DNA of 5,138 nucleotides from Candidatus Dojkabacteria bacterium. Lineage in GTDB: Bacteria > Patescibacteriota > Dojkabacteria > SC72. A program made the translations under genes and the position numbers. Location: the NCBI GenBank assembly GCA_012511375.1, contig JAAZGF010000081.1, positions 1 to 5,138 of the forward strand, written 5' to 3'. Numbering within the stretch: the first letter of the stretch is position 1; each line of letters begins with the position of its first letter. Under the pieces are notes generated by a model. It saw nothing but the letters and a program-made list of their open reading frames with translations, did no database searches and was not told the DNA's origin. Positions 1 through 5,138 of this stretch are shown one piece after another.

Positions 1-723
1 CCAGATGATAATGGGCTAATCAAAGATCCTCAGTTTGTACATGTAGGAGCAGAAGGAGTATATGTCTTTGACCAAAAAGAGGGAATGTTGAAAGCATCTT
101 TTGATGATGCTGGTTGGTTTAATACCTTTTCATCTCTTTCGGGACTTGGTGTTAGGGAAATCAGGGCTGAAGATATAGCAGAAATGACTGTTTGGGAAGG
201 AGAAAATATATACTTCCTTTCTAGAGATAGGTCTACGTTACTTAGATCATCTTCAGTATATGAAGATAGGTATGGGCTACCATATTCATTCTTAGAGCAT
301 GAGAGTATGGCAAATGCCACTCATGTAATAGCAGATTTGAGTATATATATAATTACAAAATCAGAACCACATGTGATTAGGTTTAACTATAGCTATTTTG
401 AATCAAAATTCTATGAAGCTCCTTTAGGAATTCTTGGCTTTGACGGCAATTTTGAGAAAGTAACAAAAGGATTTACAGGAGATAGTTTAGAGTATGGTCT
501 TTACTTTTTTGATGAGGCAAAGAAGACCCTGTTTAGATTTGAGAAACCTGTGGAGGCAGGGGAAGGGATGAGACATCCAAACCAGATCTCATTAATCAAT
601 CAGTATGTATACAGAGGAGAAAGGTCCTCTGTTCTAAGTAAGGTTAAAGATTTTGTAGTAGATAGCGAAGAGAGAAATGCATACATTTTAGATGGATCTG
701 TTATATGGAGAATGTCCTTGTAG
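1..723 (+). CDS. Hypothetical protein with beta-propeller-like repeats, C-terminal part
   Basis: The reading frame is open from the first base, so the gene begins outside the window; the Met at position 85 is internal, because the same pattern of sequence continues upstream of it. The visible 240 residues contain recurring short units made of two beta strands and a turn: a hydrophobic I/V-Y-hydrophobic strand, a polar turn, then a strand ending in basic or aromatic residues. They lie near residues 19-33, 69-82, 114-128, 166-180 and 214-238, with starts about 45-60 residues apart, which fits the blades of a beta propeller. The last unit, ending in DGSVIWRM, would close the protein. I see no catalytic motif, signal peptide or membrane segment in this part; the missing N-terminus could hold one. 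I do not recognise the family and assign no function. The TAG stop lies 12 bases before smpB and in the same frame, with no terminator between them. Confidence 0.75.
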   Translation, partial: PDDNGLIKDPQFVHVGAEGVYVFDQKEGMLKASFDDAGWFNTFSSLSGLGVREIRAEDIAEMTVWEGENIYFLSRDRSTLLRSSSVYEDRYGLPYSFLEHESMANATHVIADLSIYIITKSEPHVIRFNYSYFESKFYEAPLGILGFDGNFEKVTKGFTGDSLEYGLYFFDEAKKTLFRFEKPVEAGEGMRHPNQISLINQYVYRGERSSVLSKVKDFVVDSEERNAYILDGSVIWRMSL

Positions 724-729
724 TATAAT
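721..729 (+). promoter_or_regulatory. Putative -10 promoter element for smpB (leaderless start)
   Basis: A perfect TATAAT lies at 724-729, preceded by TAG, the stop codon of the upstream gene. With usual spacing, transcription would begin at about 736, the A of the smpB ATG, which gives a leaderless mRNA. There is no Shine-Dalgarno sequence between the box and the ATG. The best -35 candidate, TTATAT at 701-706 with a 17-bp spacer, is weak. The call rests on sequence match only. Confidence 0.45.
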
Positions 730-735
730 AGTGGG

Positions 736-1179
736 ATGAGGATTAAGAATAAGAAAGCTTCTTTTAATTATGAAATATCAGATGCCTTTGAGGCAGGTAT
801 TGTATTAGCAGGAGCAGAGGTAAAATCAATAAAGTCTGGGAGAGTAAATCTCTCAGATGCATTTGTAAAAATAGTAGGAGGGGAACTATGGTTAGTTAAT
901 GCAGATATTCCAAGATACAAGAGTGATGGAAGTTTGGAGTATGATTCTAAAAGGTCTAGGAAATTGTTAGTAAAAAGAAAAGAGCTAGTTAAGATTGATA
1001 GTAAACTAAAGCAAAAAAATCTTACATTAATTCCTCTTTCAGTGTATACTTCTAGGGGGAAAATAAAGGTAGAAGTTGCTTTTGGGAAAGGAAGAAAGAA
1101 GCATGAGAAGAAGGCTCGAGAGAAGGAAAGAGAGTTAGACAGAGAGCTACTGTGCGAGAAAAGGAAGTATATGGTATAA
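736..1179 (+). CDS. smpB: SsrA-binding protein SmpB
   Basis: SmpB binds tmRNA (SsrA) and carries it to ribosomes stalled on broken messages, where the trans-translation complex frees the ribosome and tags the nascent peptide for proteolysis. The 147-residue product matches the family along its length: NKKASFNYEI at residues 5-14, AGIVLAGAEVKSIKSGRVNL at about 20-39, GELWLVNADIPRY at about 49-61, then RSRKLLVKRKEL and LTLIPLSVY, and a highly basic C-terminal tail rich in K, R and E that in known SmpB enters the decoding centre. The N-terminus is short, with only four residues before NKK, but ATG 736 is the first possible start after the in-frame stop at 721, so it is forced. No ribosome binding site is visible; a TATAAT at 724-729 suggests a leaderless transcript. 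The tmRNA gene itself is not in the window. Confidence 0.96.
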   Translation: MRIKNKKASFNYEISDAFEAGIVLAGAEVKSIKSGRVNLSDAFVKIVGGELWLVNADIPRYKSDGSLEYDSKRSRKLLVKRKELVKIDSKLKQKNLTLIPLSVYTSRGKIKVEVAFGKGRKKHEKKAREKERELDRELLCEKRKYMV

Positions 1180-1180
1180 T
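1172..1180 (+). promoter_or_regulatory. Putative extended -10 promoter for the 1199 gene
   Basis: TGGTATAAT is a perfect extended -10 (TGn plus TATAAT). It overlaps the end of smpB, whose TAA stop at 1177-1179 is part of the box. Predicted transcription start is about 1187, giving a leader of roughly 12 bases. No convincing -35 is seen, which extended -10 promoters can tolerate. An AGGAC at 1186-1190, eight bases before the ATG, could act as a Shine-Dalgarno site, although a start at 1187 would place it at the very 5' end of the message. Confidence 0.5.
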
Positions 1181-1198
1181 ATTATAGGACAACTAATC

Positions 1199-1531
1199 AT
1201 GGCAAATATAGGAGATAAAATAGAAGAACAACCACCATTTGAAGAAAAAGGGAATTTACCTTCTTTTTCTGTTACAGAGATTCCTTCTTCAACAGAGGGG
1301 GGAATAACAGAGGGAGGAATGGATACTAATCCACAGCCAGAAAATTTCTATTCCGAAAACTTACAGCCTCCTTTGGTGGAAGAGGTAACTCCTGTTAATA
1401 CAGGTTTACAGGCAAGTCAAGGAGAATTTACACCAAGTATAGGTTATTCCTTAAATGAAGGGGGTGATAACCCTGCTTCTGAAATTGTTAAGGCTAAGGT
1501 AGGAGAAGAACCAATCCCTTCTAGGTACTAA
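1199..1531 (+). CDS. Small acidic, proline-rich, probably disordered protein
   Basis: I do not recognise this 110-residue protein. It is rich in E, P, G, S, T and N, with 19 acidic against 5 basic residues and 13 prolines, and contains no Cys, Trp or His. There is no hydrophobic segment long enough for a membrane helix or signal peptide, so it should be soluble and largely unstructured. ATG 1199 is the only start in the frame and has an AGGAC eight bases upstream, the best Shine-Dalgarno-like site in the window; together with the extended -10 at 1172 this supports a real gene. It lies between smpB and the large ATPase on the same strand, 59 bp before the latter. A role as substrate, adaptor or regulator of the ATPase is possible, but only its position suggests it. 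A spurious ORF is less likely but cannot be excluded. Confidence 0.6.
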   Translation: MANIGDKIEEQPPFEEKGNLPSFSVTEIPSSTEGGITEGGMDTNPQPENFYSENLQPPLVEEVTPVNTGLQASQGEFTPSIGYSLNEGGDNPASEIVKAKVGEEPIPSRY

Positions 1532-1534
1532 CCT

Positions 1535-1582
1535 TTGATATCTGTCCATCGCTGTGATATCCTTTATCCATAAACATATACT
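1535..1582 (+). promoter_or_regulatory. Putative promoter(s) and GATATC dyad upstream of the ATPase gene
   Basis: TTGATA (1535-1540, five of six matches to the -35 consensus) is separated by 17 bp from TATCCT (1558-1563), which is preceded by TGA and so reads as an extended -10. Predicted start is about 1570, giving a 21-base leader without a Shine-Dalgarno site. A second -10 candidate, TATACT at 1577-1582 (five of six), would start transcription about two bases before the ATG, making it nearly leaderless. Two copies of the palindrome GATATC (1537-1542 and 1556-1561, 19 bp apart) overlap the -35 and the first -10, and could be an operator. The hexamer CTGTCC also occurs twice (1542-1547 and 1581-1586). 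Confidence 0.45.
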
Positions 1583-1590
1583 GTCCTAAT

Positions 1591-4122
1591 ATGAATTTAA
1601 AATATTCCGTATATTCACAGACAATTGGACCTATTCCGGTACAAGAACCCAAGGTCGAGGTTGGTACAAACATACAGTACCCAAAAGATACTTACGATGA
1701 ATATTACGGAGAAAAAGGGATAAGTATTCCTTGGGGTTGGATAATATTCTCCATTTCTCTTTTGACACTTCTAGCAGTAGGCTTACTTTTTCTAGTAAAG
1801 AAGCTTAAGAAGAAAGACAGAGACGAAAAAGCCCTAGACGGAGTCCTTATGGAAGTACGAGTTCCTAGGAACAATGAAACAGAAATAGGTGTTGCGGAGA
1901 AAATGTTTGCGAATCTGTACGGAATTGGTGGGAAGGGGAGTGGAATAACAGAAAAGTTTAGTGTTAATAATTGTGTAAGTTTTGAGGTAATAGGGTTACC
2001 AGGAGAGATAAGGTTCTATGTTCATTGCTCAAAGAAATTAGCAGATCTTGTAGAAAAGCAAATACTAGGATCATATCAAGAGGCAGATGTCTCGGTAGTA
2101 GAAGAGTATAATATCTTTGCTCCAAATACAGAGATAGAGTATGCAAGACTAGGATTAGATGATGACCCTTACTACCCACTTCGGGTGGCAGAAAATTTTA
2201 CAGGAGACCCCATGGCTAATGTGTTAAGTACCTTAAGTAAAATGTCTGAGAATGAAGGTGCTCTTGTACAGCTAGTTGTCTCTCCAACAGATAGTAATTG
2301 GCAAAAGAATGGAGAAAAGTTTATTCAGAAGGTTGAGAGTAATAACTCTGATCCTGAGAAAAAGAAAATAAATGTACCTCAAGAGAAGTTACAGGCTGTT
2401 AGCAAAAAAACATCTAAACCAGGATTGATGGCAGAGATTAGAATTATTACAAGTGCTCCTGAGAAGGGTATAGCCAAAATGCACTTGGATAATATCATAG
2501 GGGCTTTTGAACAGTACGGGAACCCAGGAATTAACAAGTTAAAAAAGAGGAAAATAGCAAAGAACAAAGAGAAAAGTTTCCTCTATGACGTTATATACAG
2601 AAGAACTCCAGAGGATGAGAAAACCATTCTTAATGTTGAGGAGCTTGCTGCTTTGTACCATTTCCCAAACAAGGATATAGCTACTCCAAATATCAACTGG
2701 TTACTCTCTAAAGAGTTGTTAGCAGATAATCGAATTAGTTCTGACATCGACTCCAAAAACACCATATGGCTTGGTAACAACTATTTTAGAGGGAAGAAAA
2801 AACCAATCTGTTTTGAAAGAGATGATAGAAGAAGGCATTCATATGTACTTGGACAAACAGGTACTGGAAAATCTTGGTTAATGGTTAGAATGATAATCCA
2901 AGATATTTACAACGGGGATGGGTGCTGTTTTATAGATCCACACGGTCAAGCAGCTGAGATGATTTTAGAACGGATACCGCCAGAGAGGGCAGAGGATGTC
3001 ATATATTTTGACGCAGGAGATTTTGAAAGACCTTTTGGTGTAAATATTATGGAGTACTACAACGAGCAGCATAAGCATCAAATAGTTAATAGCTTTATTG
3101 CACTTTTAATAAGGTTGTTTGATCCTCATAATCAGGGATATGCTGGACCTGCTTTTCAACAGGCAGTAAGAAACTCAATGTTAACAGCGATGTCGAAAGA
3201 AGACTCTACTTTAATAGAGGTTGTAAGAATACTGCAAGATGAAGATTGGGTTATGAGTCATTGGCTTCCTTTAATAAAGGATGACCTAGTAAGAAGGTAC
3301 TGGACTGATCAGGTAGCAAAGACAGACAAGAAGACAAAGTCTGAGGCTTTAACCTACTTTATTTCTAAATTTGATAAATTTACTACGAACTTAGCTATTA
3401 GGAATATCATAGGGCAATCAAAATCATCATTTGATTTTAGAGAGATCATGGATACGGGAAAGATTCTGATTGTAAACCTTTCAAAAGGAAGGGTAGGGGA
3501 AGAGAATATGTCTTTTCTTGGTTTACTGTTAGTTCAGAAGATGTTAGCAGCAGCATTAAGTAGGGAGGATATCCCAGAGGATGCTAGGAGAGATTTCTTT
3601 TTCTATGCAGATGAGTTCCAAAATTTTGCTACAGAGGAATTTAACTCTATTCTCTCTGAGGCAAGGAAGTACAGGCTAAATCTAACCCTAGCACATCAGT
3701 ATATTGGACAGTTGCCAGAAGACATCAAAGGAGCTGTATTTGGTAATGTGGGTTCTCTTTTTATCACGAGGTGTAGTGCTGAGGATGCTGAGTTTTTGGA
3801 GACTCAGTTCGAATCATATGTTAGTGCAGTAGACATGGTTAATCAAGGTATGGGTCATTGGTATACAAAGCTTTTGGTAGGAGGTTCGTATCCTTCCCCG
3901 TTTTCACTTAACTCTTTGTATGGAAACAAGTTTCCTGACTCTGGTTTTGATATGCCTGTAAGTAAGGAGATTGTAGGGATTATAAAGGAGATTTCTAGAA
4001 TGAAGTATGGAAGAGATCTTAATGTTGTAAATGATGATATTAGGAATAGATCTTTACTAGAAGAAGAGGAAGAGAAATCTCAACAAGAGCAACCTCTAGG
4101 TTTTCCTCCAATGGGCTTCTAA
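1591..4122 (+). CDS. Membrane-anchored VirD4/VirB4-HerA-type ATPase (type IV secretion coupling protein-like)
   Basis: This 843-residue protein is probably a hexameric motor ATPase moving DNA or protein at the inner membrane. One membrane helix lies at residues about 49-69, followed by a basic cluster at 70-78, so the first 48 residues should be outside and the rest in the cytoplasm. Two alpha/beta regions follow (about 81-175 and 277-359). The ATPase core starts near 410: Walker A GQTGTGKS at 421-428, FIDPHG at 447-452, NLSKG at 629-633, Walker B with DE at 674-675 in FFFYADEFQNF, and AHQYIGQL at 701-708, the Gln-containing motif of this superfamily. Residues 824-828 are five glutamates, followed by a Q/P/G-rich tail. 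ATG 1591 is the first start after an in-frame stop and keeps the membrane helix. No Shine-Dalgarno site is seen. VirD4-type coupling proteins are usually shorter before Walker A, so a VirB4/HerA-like role is equally possible. No relaxase, VirB4 or pilus gene is nearby, and the substrate is unknown. Confidence 0.88.
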   Translation: MNLKYSVYSQTIGPIPVQEPKVEVGTNIQYPKDTYDEYYGEKGISIPWGWIIFSISLLTLLAVGLLFLVKKLKKKDRDEKALDGVLMEVRVPRNNETEIGVAEKMFANLYGIGGKGSGITEKFSVNNCVSFEVIGLPGEIRFYVHCSKKLADLVEKQILGSYQEADVSVVEEYNIFAPNTEIEYARLGLDDDPYYPLRVAENFTGDPMANVLSTLSKMSENEGALVQLVVSPTDSNWQKNGEKFIQKVESNNSDPEKKKINVPQEKLQAVSKKTSKPGLMAEIRIITSAPEKGIAKMHLDNIIGAFEQYGNPGINKLKKRKIAKNKEKSFLYDVIYRRTPEDEKTILNVEELAALYHFPNKDIATPNINWLLSKELLADNRISSDIDSKNTIWLGNNYFRGKKKPICFERDDRRRHSYVLGQTGTGKSWLMVRMIIQDIYNGDGCCFIDPHGQAAEMILERIPPERAEDVIYFDAGDFERPFGVNIMEYYNEQHKHQIVNSFIALLIRLFDPHNQGYAGPAFQQAVRNSMLTAMSKEDSTLIEVVRILQDEDWVMSHWLPLIKDDLVRRYWTDQVAKTDKKTKSEALTYFISKFDKFTTNLAIRNIIGQSKSSFDFREIMDTGKILIVNLSKGRVGEENMSFLGLLLVQKMLAAALSREDIPEDARRDFFFYADEFQNFATEEFNSILSEARKYRLNLTLAHQYIGQLPEDIKGAVFGNVGSLFITRCSAEDAEFLETQFESYVSAVDMVNQGMGHWYTKLLVGGSYPSPFSLNSLYGNKFPDSGFDMPVSKEIVGIIKEISRMKYGRDLNVVNDDIRNRSLLEEEEEKSQQEQPLGFPPMGF

Positions 4123-4136
4123 ATTTAACTATATTT

Positions 4137-4145
4137 TGGTAAAAT
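4137..4145 (+). promoter_or_regulatory. Putative extended -10 promoter for tRNA-Ile
   Basis: TGGTAAAAT (TGn plus TAAAAT, five of six matches) would start transcription at about 4152, five bases before the mature tRNA end, a typical short tRNA leader. No good -35 is visible. The box lies just after the ATPase stop codon, and no hairpin with a T-run separates the two, so read-through from the ATPase gene could also supply the tRNA. Confidence 0.5.
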
Positions 4146-4156
4146 CATCTAGTTCA

Positions 4157-4229
4157 GGGAATATAGCTCAGGTGGTAGAGCGCGGTTCTTATAAAGCCGT
4201 GGTCGGTGGTTCGAGTCCACCTATTCCCA
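4157..4229 (+). tRNA. tRNA-Ile (anticodon UAU)
   Basis: A complete 73-base cloverleaf can be folded by eye. The acceptor GGGAATA (4157-4163) pairs fully with TATTCCC (4222-4228), with discriminator A at 4229. The D stem is GCTC/GAGC (4166-4169 and 4178-4181) with loop AGGTGGTA. The anticodon stem CGGTT/AGCCG (4183-4187 and 4195-4199) holds one T-G wobble and loop CTTATAA, placing TAT at 4190-4192. The variable loop is TGGTC, and the T stem GGTGG/CCACC (4205-4209 and 4217-4221) has loop TTCGAGT. Anticodon UAU reads AUA isoleucine codons directly; most bacteria read AUA with a CAU tRNA modified to lysidine by TilS. CCA is not encoded (TTC follows), so it must be added by a nucleotidyltransferase. 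AUA is frequent in these genes, for example 4 of 9 isoleucines in smpB. Confidence 0.95.
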
Positions 4230-4269
4230 TTCCCGCTAACCTATAGATAGAGAGGAGTTGAAAGAGAGA

Positions 4270-5138
4270 TTAAAGCTCTTCTAAATTTCTGTCTTCTTCT
4301 GTTTGCATCTTAACTAAGTTAAGATACTTTTCAGTGGTAGATAATCTCTTATGTCCAACTAATTTAGAAACAGTTACAAGACTAACACCATTTGCTAGGT
4401 GATGGGCGATAAATGTGTTTCTTAAATCGTTAACTTTTGCATTTTTAATTTGTGCTTTCTCAAATGCCTTATCTATTGCAGTCCTAATATTTCTTACTAA
4501 CAAAGGTCTCCCATTTTTTGTTATAAATAGTGTATCATCATCGGTTTCAGGTCTTACTTTTAGATACTCATTGATGGCATCTTTAGCCGATCTGTTCAAT
4601 GGAACCTTTCTTGCTGGATGGCTACCTGCTGCTTTTATATAAAGGAAATCTATCCTTCCATCTTTGGATTGTCTAATATCATCTAAGGTTAATGAAGCAA
4701 GCTCACCAATTCTAATGCCTGTTTGAAGAAGTATCTCTACTATGGAGTAGAGCCTTATATCAACTCTGCTAACATCTCTTAGTGCTCTGTACTCCATCTC
4801 AGTGAGAACTCTTGGTGGTTTAGTTTTAAATTTAGGATGAGAGAGCTTCTCTGATGGGTTGTCACTTACTTTGCCATTATCTAAAAGATATCTGAAGAAA
4901 GTTCTAGTACTATTAATTTTTCTAGATACACTTTTAGGAGTGTAGTTGTTATCCTGTAGGTTTTGTTTATATTTCTCTAAGCTCTCGGAGTTAACATCCC
5001 CTAGAGAGTTGATTCCATCTTTGGACAGAAAGTTTAATAATTGCTCTATGTCTTTAGAGTAAGCGATTATTGTTGACTCCGTCCTGTTTCTGGACTCTAA
5101 GTTGTGGATGAACTCATCTCTCGCTTCGGCAAATTTAG
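4270..5138 (-). CDS. Tyrosine recombinase / integrase (XerC/XerD-like), 5' end outside the window
   Basis: The frame stays open on the minus strand from the stop at 4270-4272 to the window edge. The ATG at 4797 is internal: the 113 codons upstream of it encode a SAM-like N-terminal core-binding domain (TIIAYSKDIEQLLNFL, then a segment ending NPSEKL and PPRVLTEMEYRAL) and offer no start codon, so the true start lies just outside. The visible 288 residues are near the usual length of about 300. Catalytic residues, numbered from the window edge: box I Arg142 in TGIRIGEL, Arg239 in NDLRNTF, His262 in LVGHKRLSTT, and nucleophile Tyr271 in TEKYL. The usual His of HxxR is Asn236, and the hairpin that normally carries the catalytic Lys reads IKAAGSHPARKVPL, with alanine where XerD has GKG and a Lys two residues earlier. 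The gene converges on the tRNA, 40 bp away, as island integrases often do. A housekeeping Xer role is the alternative. Confidence 0.9.
   Translation of the reverse strand, partial: KFAEARDEFIHNLESRNRTESTIIAYSKDIEQLLNFLSKDGINSLGDVNSESLEKYKQNLQDNNYTPKSVSRKINSTRTFFRYLLDNGKVSDNPSEKLSHPKFKTKPPRVLTEMEYRALRDVSRVDIRLYSIVEILLQTGIRIGELASLTLDDIRQSKDGRIDFLYIKAAGSHPARKVPLNRSAKDAINEYLKVRPETDDDTLFITKNGRPLLVRNIRTAIDKAFEKAQIKNAKVNDLRNTFIAHHLANGVSLVTVSKLVGHKRLSTTEKYLNLVKMQTEEDRNLEEL

Noticed and set aside
30..320. Minus-strand ORF of 96 codons
   Set aside because: It lies antisense to the propeller-like gene, has no recognisable domain, and is a shadow of that frame.
2107..2112. Internal TATAAT inside the ATPase gene
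   Set aside because: No gene starts downstream of it; it is probably a chance match in coding sequence.
1964..2780. Three short minus-strand ORFs (1964-2179, 2379-2567, 2583-2780)
   Set aside because: All lie inside the ATPase gene, whose protein sequence is continuous and family-like; none shows a domain.
4262..4280. Short inverted repeat AAGAG/CTCTT at the recombinase stop as a terminator
   Set aside because: Only about five AT-rich pairs and no T-run at the right distance; too weak to call.
4116..4288. 11-bp direct repeat CTTCTAAATTT flanking the tRNA (4116-4126 and 4278-4288)
   Set aside because: An AT-rich match of this length is expected by chance several times in 5 kb, and both copies sit in gene ends, so it is not good evidence for att sites.
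4415..4642. Plus-strand ORF of 75 codons with hydrophobic stretches
   Set aside because: It is antisense to the catalytic domain of the recombinase, which is clearly the real coding strand.
4270..4797. A 175-residue protein starting at ATG 4797, read as a truncated integrase
   Set aside because: The frame continues open to the window edge and encodes a normal N-terminal domain, so the short version is only the part after an internal Met.
1..5138. Alternative genetic code with TGA read as glycine or tryptophan
   Set aside because: No in-frame TGA occurs in any of the genes, and all five visible stops are TAA or TAG, so nothing supports recoding.
1..5138. CRISPR array, tmRNA or riboswitch
   Set aside because: No regularly spaced repeats, no tmRNA-like tRNA halves, and no leader longer than 60 bases were seen.

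Overview
The window looks like a piece of an AT-rich bacterial chromosome. Coding is tight, arginine is mostly AGA/AGG, and ATA is a common isoleucine codon. All genes read with the standard code. Small genes, missing Shine-Dalgarno sites and a large VirD4/VirB4-like ATPase of a type I associate with Patescibacteria (Candidate Phyla Radiation) suggest that group. This placement is an inference with moderate confidence; no marker gene here fixes the phylum.

Layout. Positions 1-723 (+) hold the C-terminal part of an unrecognised protein with regularly spaced beta-propeller-like repeats. smpB (736-1179, +), the protein partner of tmRNA in ribosome rescue, follows almost directly; its -10 box sits so close to the ATG that the message is probably leaderless. 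A 110-residue, acidic, proline-rich and probably disordered protein (1199-1531, +) follows, preceded by an extended -10 box that overlaps the smpB stop codon. A 59-bp gap carries a well-formed promoter with a GATATC dyad. Then comes an 843-residue membrane-anchored ATPase of the type IV secretion coupling / VirB4-HerA superfamily (1591-4122, +). A tRNA-Ile with anticodon UAU (4157-4229, +) follows with its own extended -10. The right end is a nearly complete tyrosine recombinase on the minus strand (4270-5138). Its N-terminus runs out of the window, and its stop codon lies 40 bp from the 3' end of the tRNA.

How the parts may work together. smpB and the tRNA are housekeeping translation genes. 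The ATPase and perhaps the small disordered protein belong to a DNA- or protein-translocation function, but no other secretion component is visible. A tyrosine recombinase beside a tRNA 3' end is the classic arrangement at the edge of an integrated element, so the region from about 4205 rightward may be the start of an island. No second att copy is present here to prove it. The most useful leads are the UAU-anticodon tRNA-Ile, the altered active site of the recombinase, the orphan ATPase with a possibly duplicated N-terminal region, and the recurring TRGTAWAAT promoter motif with leaderless or nearly leaderless starts.
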